From the NCBI RefSeq assembly GCF_020386635.1, contig NZ_CP081942.1:3782001-3846000 (forward strand): DNA of 64,000 nucleotides, given 5' to 3'. Position 1 is the stretch's first letter; every line of letters begins with the position of its first letter. The position numbers and the translations under genes are program-made. Below are positions 29,398 through 38,615 of the stretch, one piece after another. The notes under the pieces were generated by a model that was not told the DNA's origin, made no database searches, and saw nothing but the letters and a program-made list of their open reading frames with translations. This DNA comes from Pseudomonas sp. MM211 (GTDB lineage: Bacteria; Pseudomonadota; Gammaproteobacteria; Pseudomonadales; Pseudomonadaceae).

Positions 29398-29729
29398 GCA
29401 CGCTGATCGTCAACGAACGCACCATCGAACTGGACAAGGACGGCTACCTGCTCGACCTGCAGGATTGGTCCGCTGAGGTCGCCGCGGCCCTGGCAGAGCG
29501 CGAAGCCCTGCAGATGAGCGACGAGCACTGGGAAATCCTCACCCTGCTGCGCGCGTTCTATGATGAGTTCCAGCTGTCACCGGCCAATCGCCCGCTGATC
29601 AAGTACGTCGCCCTCAAGCTGGGCGCGGATAAAGGCAACAGCCTGCACCTCAATCGCCTGTTCAATGGCACTCCTGCCAAACTCGCCGCCAAACTGGCGG
29701 GCCTGCCCAAGCCCACGAATTGCCTATGA
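29394..29729 (+). CDS. tusE: Sulfurtransferase TusE (DsrC family)
   Basis: A 111-residue DsrC/TusE protein that receives sulfur from TusBCD and delivers it to the MnmA-tRNA complex. The sequence holds GYLLDLQDWSAEVAAALAE, HWEILTLLRAFYDEFQLSP and the C-terminal arm ending in NCL, whose penultimate Cys is the active-site residue. Overlaps tusB by 4 bp and the next gene by 4 bp. Confidence 0.94.
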   Translation: MSTLIVNERTIELDKDGYLLDLQDWSAEVAAALAEREALQMSDEHWEILTLLRAFYDEFQLSPANRPLIKYVALKLGADKGNSLHLNRLFNGTPAKLAAKLAGLPKPTNCL

Positions 29730-30709
29730 ACCTGATTACCCCAGCCGAACACCCTTTCGCCCCTATCGTGCGCATTCTCGGCAAGGGCAAGCGCGGTGCG
29801 CGCAACCTGACCCGCGAGGAAGCCCGTGAGGCCATGGGCATGATTCTCGACGACAAGGTCGAAGACACCCAGCTTGGCGCCTTTCTCATGCTCTTGCGCC
29901 ACAAGGAGGAAAGCGCCGAGGAGATGGCGGGCTTCACCGAAGCGGTACGTGCCCGCCTGCCTGCACCGGCCATCGCCGTCGACTTCGACTGGCCCACCTA
30001 CGCCGGTAAGAAACGCCACTTGCCCTGGTTCCTGCTGGCCGCCAAAGCCCTGGCCAACAGCGGCCTGCGCATCTTCATGCATGGCGGCGGCGCACACACG
30101 GCCGGGCGCCTGTACAGCGAGCAGTTACTTGGCGAACTGGCGATACCGCTGTGCCATAACTGGGATGAGGTCGCGCTGAGCCTGAATCAACAGAACCTGG
30201 CCTTCATGCCCCTGGGCGATTGGGCGCCGGCCCTGCAGCGCATGATCGACCTGCGCAACGTGCTCGGTCTGCGCTCGCCGATCCACTCCCTGGCACGCAT
30301 TCTCAACCCGCTGGGTGCGCGATGCGCCCTGCAGAGCATCTTCCATCCTGGCTACCAGGCCGTGCACCGCGAGGCCAGCCAGTTGCTGGGCGATCACGCC
30401 ATCGTGGTCAAGGGCGATGGCGGCGAGATCGAGCTCAACCCGGACGCTATCTGCCATTTGTACGGCACCGAGGGCGGCGTGAATTGGGACGAGGACTGGC
30501 CGATGCTCTCCGAGCGCCGGCATGTCAAACCCGAGCGCCTGGATTCGGCCCACCTGCGCGCTGTATGGCAGGGTGAAGCCGACGATGCCTACGGTCAGCT
30601 GGCGATCATCGCCACCATGGCCCTGGCATTACGCGGCCTGGGCATGAGCCGCGAAGACGCCTTCGAGGATGCGCGCAGGCGCTGGCAGGCACGCCACCTA
30701 TCGAGCTAG
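29726..30709 (+). CDS. YbiB/TrpD2-type protein (glycosyltransferase family 3 fold)
   Basis: A 327-residue protein with the anthranilate phosphoribosyltransferase-like fold: an N-terminal helical domain (LTREEAREAMGMILDDKVED, LGAFLMLLRHKEESAEEM) followed by an alpha/beta domain (LRIFMHGGGAHTAG, then SPIHSLARILNPLGA). The Gly-rich PRPP-binding signature of TrpD (GTGGD) is missing, as in YbiB/TrpD2 proteins, some of which bind nucleic acid. The operon position after tusE (4-bp ATGA overlap) hints at an RNA-linked role, but this is inference. Often annotated simply as glycosyltransferase family protein. Confidence 0.82.
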   Translation: MNLITPAEHPFAPIVRILGKGKRGARNLTREEAREAMGMILDDKVEDTQLGAFLMLLRHKEESAEEMAGFTEAVRARLPAPAIAVDFDWPTYAGKKRHLPWFLLAAKALANSGLRIFMHGGGAHTAGRLYSEQLLGELAIPLCHNWDEVALSLNQQNLAFMPLGDWAPALQRMIDLRNVLGLRSPIHSLARILNPLGARCALQSIFHPGYQAVHREASQLLGDHAIVVKGDGGEIELNPDAICHLYGTEGGVNWDEDWPMLSERRHVKPERLDSAHLRAVWQGEADDAYGQLAIIATMALALRGLGMSREDAFEDARRRWQARHLSS

Positions 30710-30794
30710 CCGATTCGTTGAACCCGGTTTTTATATCTTCTGTCGATAGCTGACTGGGTAGACTCCAGCCACTAGATGACCGGGAGTAAAAGAT

Positions 30795-31796
30795 ATGGGC
30801 TTGCTGATCGAAGGCCAATGGCACGACCAATGGTATGACACCGGCGCCGGTGGCCGCTTCAAGCGAGAAAATGCCCAACGGCGCAACTGGATCACCGCCG
30901 ATGGAGCGCCCGGCCCGACAGGCGAAGGTGGCTTCGCTGCCGAAGCTGGCCGCTATCACCTCTATGTATCCCTGGCTTGTCCGTGGGCTCACCGCACGCT
31001 GATCCTGCGTACCCTCAAGGGGCTCGACGCGCTGATCGACGTGTCGGTAGTGAGCTGGTTGATGCGCGAAAACGGCTGGACGTTCGATCACGAACACGGC
31101 TCCAGTGGTGACGCCCTGGATGATTTCGCCTTCCTGTACCAGCGCTATACCAGTGACGACCCTGATTACACCGGGCGGGTTACCGTGCCACTGGTGTGGG
31201 ACAAACAGCAGCAGCGCATCGTCAGCAACGAGTCGGCGGAGATCATCCGCATGTTCAACTCGGCCTTCGACGGGCTGACCGACAATCACCTGGACTTCTA
31301 CCCGCAGGCTTTACGCGCCGATATCGATGCGCTCAATGCGCGCATCTATCCAAGCGTCAACAATGGTGTCTACCGCGCCGGTTTCGCCACCACCCAGGCG
31401 GCTTATGAAGAGGCCTTCGACGAGCTGTTCAGCGAGCTGTCAGTGCTGGAAACCCGCCTCGGGCAAGCGCGCTATCTGACTGGCGAGTACCTGACCGAAG
31501 CCGATTGGCGGCTGTTCACTACCCTGGTGCGCTTCGATGCCGTGTACCACGGCCACTTCAAGTGCAACCTGCGGCGTATCGTCGACTATCCGAACCTGAG
31601 CAACTGGCTGCGCGAGCTCTACCAGTGGCCAGGCGTGGCGGCGACCGTTGATATGTGGCACATCCAGCACCACTACTACGCCAGCCACCAGACCATCAAC
31701 CCGACCGGTGTCGTGCCCAAAGGGCCCGCGCTCGACCTGGACGACGCACACGACCGCGAACGCCTGGACGGCAAAGGCATCTGGTTACGGAGCTGA
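30795..31796 (+). CDS. Glutathionyl-hydroquinone reductase (Xi-class GST, YqjG-like)
   Basis: A 333-residue cytosolic enzyme that removes glutathione from glutathionyl-hydroquinones. The thioredoxin-fold N-domain has the catalytic Cys in LACPWAHRTLI, and the C-terminal helical domain contains TGEYLTEADWRLFTTLVRFD and the late HIQHHYYASHQTINPTGVVP segment typical of Xi-class GSTs. The ribosome-binding site GGAG is 9 bp upstream of the ATG. The last 12 bp overlap the end of the convergent MHYT-GGDEF-EAL gene. Confidence 0.92.
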   Translation: MGLLIEGQWHDQWYDTGAGGRFKRENAQRRNWITADGAPGPTGEGGFAAEAGRYHLYVSLACPWAHRTLILRTLKGLDALIDVSVVSWLMRENGWTFDHEHGSSGDALDDFAFLYQRYTSDDPDYTGRVTVPLVWDKQQQRIVSNESAEIIRMFNSAFDGLTDNHLDFYPQALRADIDALNARIYPSVNNGVYRAGFATTQAAYEEAFDELFSELSVLETRLGQARYLTGEYLTEADWRLFTTLVRFDAVYHGHFKCNLRRIVDYPNLSNWLRELYQWPGVAATVDMWHIQHHYYASHQTINPTGVVPKGPALDLDDAHDRERLDGKGIWLRS

Positions 31797-33902
31797 GGCC
31801 TTGTCGCCGATCAACTCCACCGCGCTCAAGCGATCTGCCTGGGCCTGATCGATTGCGTCCATGAACTGGTCGGCCGGCGCTGGCCGACCAAGCAGGAAAC
31901 CCTGCAGCGAATCGCAGCCCAGATTGGTCAGAAAGTCCTGCTGGCTGGCCGTCTCCACACCTTCGGCGACGATGCGCAGGTTCAGCGCCTGGCCCAGAGC
32001 AACGATGGCGGAAATGATCGCCGCATCATCGCTGTCACGCTCCAGCTCGCTGACGAAGCCACGGTCGATTTTCAGCTCGTTGGCGGGCAGGCGCTTGAGG
32101 TACAGCAGACTGGAGTAGCCCGTACCAAAGTCGTCGATGGAAATGTCCACGCCCATGTCGGAGAGTTGCTGCAACACCCGCATGCTGGCGTCCGCATCGC
32201 TCATGGCGGTGCTTTCAGTGATTTCCAGCGTCAGGCAGTTGGCTGGCAAGGCATACTCGTCCAGGGCGCTGGCCACGCTTTCCACCAGCCCTGCGTGGCA
32301 GAACTGCAGAGCCGACAGGTTCACTGCCATGCGCCAGTGGCTGTAGCCCAGGGCATACCACTGCTGCATCTGCTGGCACGCCTGGCGGATCACCCATTCA
32401 CCGATGGGGATGATCAGCCCGGTACGCTCGGCCAACGCAATGAAAGAGTCGGGCGGTAACAGGCCGCGCACCGGATGCTGCCAGCGAAGCAAGGCTTCCG
32501 CGCCCACCGGCTGTCCGTTACTGGCGTCGAACTTGGGCTGGTAGTGCAGGACGAACTCATCTCGCGACAAAGCTGCCCGCAGGTCGTGCAACAACTGCAA
32601 CTGGTTGCGCGCATTGGTGTTCATCGACGCTTCAAAAAAACTGTAATCGTTCTTGCCTGCACGCTTGGCGTGGTACATGGCCGCATCGGCGTTTCTCAGC
32701 AGCTCCTGCTGATCGAGGCCGTCCCCTGGATACAGGGCGATGCCTACGCTGGTCGATATCCGCAACTCATGATCGCCCACCACGAATGGCTGGGCCAACA
32801 GAGAAACGACCTGCCCGGCGATAGTCGCCGCATCGTCACGTTCGCTCAGTTCGGCAAGCAACACGAACTCGTCGCCGCCTACCCGCGCCAAGGTGTCCTG
32901 AGCCCGCAGGCTCTCGCGCAAGCGCTGGCCGACCTCGCGCAGCAGCAGGTCACCGACGTGATGCCCAAAGGCGTCATTGACCGGCTTGAATCCGTCAAGA
33001 TCGAGGAACATGAGCACGAAATGCCCGCCATTTCGCTGAATCTTGCGCATGCTCTGATCGATGCGGTCCTCCAGCAGCAGGCGATTGGGCAAACGGGTCA
33101 GGTTGTCGTGCAGGGCCAACATCGTCAGCTCCTGATTGGCCTCGGCCAGGGAGCTGCTCAATGTCGCCGTACGGGCCTCGAGGCGAGCGTCCAGCACCGA
33201 AGTAAGCAAGGCGATCGCCAGCACCGCCAGGGTCACGATGATGATCAGGCTGGCCAGCCAGCCGGTGTCCAGCCCGCTGTTCGCTGCGCCACAGTAACTG
33301 CCCGCGGGAAAACTGGCGGCGGCCATGCCGGTGTAGTGCATGCCGACGATGGCGAAGCCCATGATCACCGCTGCCCCGCCTCGCGCCAGACGCACGTAAG
33401 GCGTCTGCCGGCGCAACCGGAACGCGATCCACAGTGCTGCGGCGGATGCCAGAACGGCAATCAGCAGAGACAGCGCGAACAGCAGCGGATCGTAGTCGAT
33501 GCCCGGCTCCATCATCAGCGCCTGCATACCGATGTAGTGCATGGCGCTTATGCCTGCGCCCATCACCAGCGCGCCGAGCAGCCAGTGCCAGACCGGCATG
33601 CTCGGCTGACTGACCAGCCACAGCGCGAAGCCCGAAGCGAGCATGGCGATAGCCAACGACAACAGCGTGATAGCGAGGTCGTAACCCAGGGGGATGGGCA
33701 GGCTGAAGGCAAGCATGCCGACGAAGTGCATCGACCAGATGCCGATGCCCATGGCCAGCGCGCCGCCGCCGATCCAGAGCGCTGCCGCAGTGCCTTTGGC
33801 GGTGCTGGTGCGGCCGGCCAGATCGAGCGCAGTGTAGGAAGCGAGGATCGCTACACACAGAGAAATGAAAACCAGGGAAAGATCGTAGCTACCCGTCAAC
33901 AT
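31785..33902 (-). CDS. MHYT-GGDEF-EAL membrane protein (c-di-GMP turnover)
   Basis: A 705-residue sensor/enzyme. The N-terminal MHYT domain (about residues 1-225) has seven hydrophobic segments with the repeats SMHFVGM, AMHYIGM and GMHYTGM, proposed to bind a metal and sense oxygen, CO or NO. It is followed by a GGDEF domain with an intact ARVGGDEFVLL signature (about residue 340) and an EAL domain with AEALLRWQHP, DDFGTGYSSLLYL and KIDRGFV. Both signatures are intact, so the protein could make and degrade c-di-GMP. The ATG at 33902 gives MLTGSYDLSLV, a typical MHYT start. It lies downstream of opmB on the same strand without a visible terminator between. Confidence 0.93.
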   Translation of the reverse strand: MLTGSYDLSLVFISLCVAILASYTALDLAGRTSTAKGTAAALWIGGGALAMGIGIWSMHFVGMLAFSLPIPLGYDLAITLLSLAIAMLASGFALWLVSQPSMPVWHWLLGALVMGAGISAMHYIGMQALMMEPGIDYDPLLFALSLLIAVLASAAALWIAFRLRRQTPYVRLARGGAAVIMGFAIVGMHYTGMAAASFPAGSYCGAANSGLDTGWLASLIIIVTLAVLAIALLTSVLDARLEARTATLSSSLAEANQELTMLALHDNLTRLPNRLLLEDRIDQSMRKIQRNGGHFVLMFLDLDGFKPVNDAFGHHVGDLLLREVGQRLRESLRAQDTLARVGGDEFVLLAELSERDDAATIAGQVVSLLAQPFVVGDHELRISTSVGIALYPGDGLDQQELLRNADAAMYHAKRAGKNDYSFFEASMNTNARNQLQLLHDLRAALSRDEFVLHYQPKFDASNGQPVGAEALLRWQHPVRGLLPPDSFIALAERTGLIIPIGEWVIRQACQQMQQWYALGYSHWRMAVNLSALQFCHAGLVESVASALDEYALPANCLTLEITESTAMSDADASMRVLQQLSDMGVDISIDDFGTGYSSLLYLKRLPANELKIDRGFVSELERDSDDAAIISAIVALGQALNLRIVAEGVETASQQDFLTNLGCDSLQGFLLGRPAPADQFMDAIDQAQADRLSAVELIGDKASAP

Positions 33903-34053
33903 CGCAACTCTCGATAAAAACCGGCCTATTGTCCTCGACAAGTCACCTGCAGCCGGATAAGTACCTCTCGGACACCGATGCGCGGGCAAGCCGCAAACTA
34001 TAGCAAAGCTGGCAATCCCCTATCACGCAATAATAGCCAGTGGCTTGTATGCG

Positions 34054-35517
34054 CTAGTCGCCGCCATCGGGCGATCGCTCAGCCTCCCAGCCACCACCGA
34101 GTGCGGTGATCAGTTGTACGCTGGCGGTCAAGCGGCTACCGAGCAGCGTCAGGCTGCTGCGTTCGTTGCTCAGCGCCGTGGCCTGCACGTTGACCACGCT
34201 GTTGTAGTCCACGGTGCCGGCGCGATACTGGTTTTCGATCAGGCGCAGGGATTCACGCGCGGCATCCAGCGCTTGCGACTGCACCTCGGCCTCGCGGCCC
34301 AGTACGCTCTGCTGCACCAGGTAATCCTCGACCTCGCGGAAGCTGTCGAGCACGGCCTGACGATATTGCGCGACGGTCTGGTCGTAGGCTGCCTCGACCC
34401 GCTCACTTTCGGCGCTGCGGCGCCCGCCATCGAACAGCGTCAGGGCCAGCTGCGGCCCCACCGACCAGAAACGATTGGGCAGGTTGACCCAGTCGGCGAA
34501 ACTGCTGCCACGGTAGCCACCGCTGGCGGACAGGGTCAGATCCGGGAACCAGGCCGCCTTGGCCACGCCGATCTCGGCATTCGCGGCGATCACCCGGCGC
34601 TCGGCCGCAGCGACGTCAGGCCGACGCTCCAGCATCTGCGACGGCACGCTCGCCGGCACCTGCGGCAACGTCGGCAGACTTTCCCGGCGGGCGATGCTCA
34701 CGTCACTCGGTGGTACGCCGATCAGCACGGCAATCGCATGTTCGAGCTGCGCGCGCTGCCATTGCAGGTCGATGGCCTGGGCCTCGGTGCTGCGCAGCTG
34801 AGTCAGCGCCTGGGCGACGTCTGAGCGCGGCACGATGCCGGCGCGGTACTGGTTTTCGGTGAGACGCAGCGAACGCTGGTACGCCGCCACTGTGGCATCC
34901 AGCAGGCGCTGCTGCTCATCAAGTACACGCAATTGCAGGTAGCTCTGTACCAGCTCGGATTGCAGGCTCAGACGCACTGCGGCGAGATCTGCCGCGCTGG
35001 CTTCGAAGGCCGCGCGATTGGACTCCAGACCACGACGCAGCTTGCCCCACACATCCAGCTCCCAGCTGGCGTTGAGGCTCAGGTCGTAGTTCTTCGAGAT
35101 GCTCGCCGAGTTGGTCCCGCCGATGGCAATACCGTCGGAGGTACGCAGCGTACTGTCGCCACCGCCCTGCCCGGCACGGGTCATTCCGGCACTGGTCGAC
35201 AGGGTCGGGAAGAATGCCGCGCGGCCGCTGCGCAGCAGAGCGCGGGCCTGGCGATACTGGGCTTCGGAGGCGGCCAGGTTCTGGTTGGAGACGTTCAGGC
35301 GCCCGACCAGCGCGTTGAGTTCGCCATCGCCATACAGCTCCCACCAGGTGCCGCGCTCCAGCGCGTCGGCGGGCACTGCAGCCTTCCAGCCTTCGGCCTG
35401 CTTGAACTGCGCCGGCGTGTTGATTTCCGGGCGCTGATAATCCGGGCCGATAGCGCAGCCGGCCAGGGCGACGCTAAGCGCCAACAGGCTTAGGGTACGG
35501 CGGGTTGCATGAGTCAT
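34054..35517 (-). CDS. opmB: RND efflux outer-membrane lipoprotein, OpmB type
   Basis: A 487-residue NodT/OprM-family channel. The signal peptide ends with SVALAGCAIGPDYQRP, so Cys21 would be lipidated. Two repeated OEP halves are visible (RLTENQYRAGIVPRSDVAQA and RLIENQYRAGTVDYNSVVNV), as expected for a trimeric TolC-like duct. It overlaps the stop of the second RND permease by 4 bp and completes a muxABC-opmB operon. Confidence 0.92.
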   Translation of the reverse strand: MTHATRRTLSLLALSVALAGCAIGPDYQRPEINTPAQFKQAEGWKAAVPADALERGTWWELYGDGELNALVGRLNVSNQNLAASEAQYRQARALLRSGRAAFFPTLSTSAGMTRAGQGGGDSTLRTSDGIAIGGTNSASISKNYDLSLNASWELDVWGKLRRGLESNRAAFEASAADLAAVRLSLQSELVQSYLQLRVLDEQQRLLDATVAAYQRSLRLTENQYRAGIVPRSDVAQALTQLRSTEAQAIDLQWQRAQLEHAIAVLIGVPPSDVSIARRESLPTLPQVPASVPSQMLERRPDVAAAERRVIAANAEIGVAKAAWFPDLTLSASGGYRGSSFADWVNLPNRFWSVGPQLALTLFDGGRRSAESERVEAAYDQTVAQYRQAVLDSFREVEDYLVQQSVLGREAEVQSQALDAARESLRLIENQYRAGTVDYNSVVNVQATALSNERSSLTLLGSRLTASVQLITALGGGWEAERSPDGGD

Positions 35518-38500
35518 AGAGGCGTTTCCAAAGCGGCATCGGTACGCACGCCACGCCAGCGGTTGACCCGGTGGCGCAGGCGATCGAGATAGAGATAGAC
35601 CACCGGAGTGGTGTAGAGCGTGAGGATCTGGCTGAGGATCAGGCCGCCAACGATGGTGATGCCCAGCGGCTGGCGCATTTCCGAGCCCTCGGCGCTGCCG
35701 AGCATCAGCGGCAAGGCGCCGAGCAACGCCGCCAAGGTGGTCATCATGATCGGTCGGAAACGCAGCAGGCAGGCGCGCCGGATCGAATCGGCCGGGCTCA
35801 GGTGCTCGTTACGTTCAAGCTGCAGCGCTAGGTCGACCATCAAGATGGCGTTCTTCTTCACCACACCGATCAGCAGGAACAGCCCCAGTAGCGAGATCAG
35901 GCTGAATTCGGTATTGAGCAGCTGCAGAGCGAGCAAGGCGCCAACGCCGGCCGACGGCAGCGTCGAAAGGATGGTCAGCGGGTGCACGTAACTCTCGTAG
36001 AGAATGCCGAGCACGATGTACACCACCACCAGTGACATCAGGATCATCCAGGGCTGGTTCTTCTGCGTCTGCTGGAAGGCTCCGCCGGTGCCACCCAGTA
36101 CACCCTGCACCTCGGTGGGCAGGCTGATGAGCGCCACGGCGCGGTCGATGGCAACGGTCGCCTGGTCGAGGCTGACGCCCTCCGCCAGGGAGAAACCGAT
36201 GTTCTCCACCGCGAACTGGCCCTGATGGCTGATGCGGTCGTCTTCGAGACTGCGCTCCCAGTGCGCGATGGCCGACAGTGGAACCTTGGCGCCGTCTGTG
36301 GTGATCAGCTGGATCTGCGCCAGGGCTTCGGGGCTCTGGGCATAGCGCGGATTGATCTCCATGACCACGCTGTACTGGTTGAGGCTGTCGTAGATGGTGG
36401 AAATCTGCCGCTGGCTGAAGGCGTTGTTGAGCACGCCGGTCACCAGGCTCATGTCGATGCCCAGGCGTTTGGCTTCGTCACGGTCGACCACCAGGCGAAT
36501 CTGCGGCGCGCCACCGTCTTCGCTGGCATCGATATCGGTCAGTTCGGGCAAGGCTCGCAGCGCCTCACGAACCTTCGGCAGCCACTCGCGCAGGGCATCG
36601 AGGTCGCCCGACATCAGCATGTATTCGTTTTCCGAACTGCGCCCCTGGCGCCCGCCAACCTGCAGGTCCTGATCGGGCATGAGGAACATCCGCCCGCCAG
36701 GAATCTTCGGGGCATTCTTGCGCAGGCGATCGATCACCTGCTGCGCCGACAGGTCGCGCTCGTTCAGCGGTTTGAGGCGCACGATCATGATCGCGTTGTT
36801 GATGCCGCTGCTACCGCCAATGAAGCCGGCCACGCTATCCACGGCCGGGTCGGCCAGAATCGAACGACGATAGGCTTCCATCTTCGGCTGCATGACCTGG
36901 AACGACAGCCCGTTGTCACCGCGAATGAAGCCCATCAACTGCCCGGTATCCTGCTGCGGCATGAAGGTCTTCGGGATGCTGACGAACAGGAACACGTTCA
37001 GCGCGATGGTCGCGAACAGGCTGATCAGCATCAACAGGGAATGGCGCAGCGCCCAGTCCAGGCTGCGTTCATAGCCACGCATCACCCGCGCGCCCAAGGC
37101 CTGCAGGCGCCCTGCCTGGTGTTCTTCGCGCTTGGGCTCGGGCTTCAGCCAGCGCGCGCAAAGCATCGGCGTGAGCGTCAGCGATACCAGCAGGGAAATC
37201 ACGATGGCCACCGCCAGCGTGATGGAGAACTCGCGGAACAGCCGCTCGACCAGCCCACCCATGAACAGGATGGAGAGGAACACCGCCACCAGCGAGACGT
37301 TCATCGACAACAGCGTGAAGCCCACCTCGCGAGAACCCTTGAAGGCCGCCGCCATGGGCGTTTCGCCCGCCTCGATATGCCGGGAAATGTTTTCCAGCAC
37401 GACGATGGCGTCGTCCACCACCAGGCCGGTGGCGATGATCAGGGCCATCAACGACAGGTTGTTCAGCGAGAAACCCAACAGGTACATCGCCGCGAACGAG
37501 CCGACCAGCGATACCGGCACCGCCAACGCGGGAATCAGCGCTGAACGCCAGCGTCCGAGGAAGGCAAAGACCACCAGGATCACCAGCGCCACGGCGATCA
37601 ACAGGGTGTGTTCGGCTTCCTTGAGGGTGGCGCGGATCACCGGCGAGCGATCCATCGCCACTTCCAGGTCGGCGCTGGCCGGGATCACCCCGCGCAATTC
37701 GGGCAGCAGGGCACGAATACCGGCGACGGTTTCGATGATGTTCGCCCCGCTCTGCCGGTTCACCACCACCAGAACGGCCTGTTTGTCGTTATAGAAACCG
37801 CTGTTGTAGCGATCCTGCACGCCATCGGTGACCTGAGCGACATCACCCAGGCGGATCGCCGCACCGTCCTGGTAGCGGATGATCATCGGCTCGTAATCGG
37901 CGGCGCGCTCCAACTGGTCATTGGCCTGCACCTGCCAGTGACGCTGCTCGTCTTCGACGGCACCCTTGGGTCGCTTGGCGTTGCCCGCGGCGATGGTCGC
38001 ACGCACGTCGTCCAGCGCCACGCCATATTGATCCAGCAGGCGCGGCTCCAGCGCCACTCGCACGGCGGGCAGCGAGCTGCCGCCGATCTGTACTTCACCG
38101 ACGCCGCTGATCTGCGACAGTTTCTGGCCGACGATGGTCGAGGCGACGTCATACAGCTGGCCCTTGTCGAGCACCGTTGAGGTCAGCGACAGCACCATGA
38201 TCGGCGCCTGGGACGGATTGATCTTGCGGTAGGTGGGCATGCTGCGCATGCCGCTCGGCAGCAGCTCGCGGGAGGCGTTGATCGCCGCCTGCACTTCCCG
38301 CGCCGCGGCGTTGATATCGCGGTCCAGATCGAACTCGATCATGATCCGCGTACTGCCCTGGCTGCTATTGCTGTTCATCTGGCTGACGCCGGCGATGGCG
38401 CCCAGCGAGCGCTCCAGCGGCGTGGCCACCGTAGCCGCCATCACCTGCGGGCTGGCACCGGGCAGGCTGGCCTGCACGGTGATCACCGGAAAATCCATGT

Positions 38501-38615
38501 TCGGCAGCGGCGCTACCGGCAGCAGACCGAAGCTGACGCCACCGAGCAGCATGATCGCCAGGCTCAGCAGCAGGGTCGCGACCGGACGGCGGATGAAGGG
38601 TGCCGAAAGGTTCAT
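35514..38615 (-). CDS. muxC: RND multidrug efflux permease MuxC-like
   Basis: A 1033-residue inner-membrane proton-driven transporter with 12 membrane segments and two large periplasmic loops. The start [20 protein letters not shown] and the membrane-segment-4 pair in [19 protein letters not shown] (proton-relay Asp-Asp) are intact. It is the second of two tandem, non-identical RND pumps; in MuxABC/MdtABC systems the two permeases act together in one pump. Overlaps its neighbours by 4 bp on each side. Confidence 0.93.
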   Translation of the reverse strand: MNLSAPFIRRPVATLLLSLAIMLLGGVSFGLLPVAPLPNMDFPVITVQASLPGASPQVMAATVATPLERSLGAIAGVSQMNSNSSQGSTRIMIEFDLDRDINAAAREVQAAINASRELLPSGMRSMPTYRKINPSQAPIMVLSLTSTVLDKGQLYDVASTIVGQKLSQISGVGEVQIGGSSLPAVRVALEPRLLDQYGVALDDVRATIAAGNAKRPKGAVEDEQRHWQVQANDQLERAADYEPMIIRYQDGAAIRLGDVAQVTDGVQDRYNSGFYNDKQAVLVVVNRQSGANIIETVAGIRALLPELRGVIPASADLEVAMDRSPVIRATLKEAEHTLLIAVALVILVVFAFLGRWRSALIPALAVPVSLVGSFAAMYLLGFSLNNLSLMALIIATGLVVDDAIVVLENISRHIEAGETPMAAAFKGSREVGFTLLSMNVSLVAVFLSILFMGGLVERLFREFSITLAVAIVISLLVSLTLTPMLCARWLKPEPKREEHQAGRLQALGARVMRGYERSLDWALRHSLLMLISLFATIALNVFLFVSIPKTFMPQQDTGQLMGFIRGDNGLSFQVMQPKMEAYRRSILADPAVDSVAGFIGGSSGINNAIMIVRLKPLNERDLSAQQVIDRLRKNAPKIPGGRMFLMPDQDLQVGGRQGRSSENEYMLMSGDLDALREWLPKVREALRALPELTDIDASEDGGAPQIRLVVDRDEAKRLGIDMSLVTGVLNNAFSQRQISTIYDSLNQYSVVMEINPRYAQSPEALAQIQLITTDGAKVPLSAIAHWERSLEDDRISHQGQFAVENIGFSLAEGVSLDQATVAIDRAVALISLPTEVQGVLGGTGGAFQQTQKNQPWMILMSLVVVYIVLGILYESYVHPLTILSTLPSAGVGALLALQLLNTEFSLISLLGLFLLIGVVKKNAILMVDLALQLERNEHLSPADSIRRACLLRFRPIMMTTLAALLGALPLMLGSAEGSEMRQPLGITIVGGLILSQILTLYTTPVVYLYLDRLRHRVNRWRGVRTDAALETPL

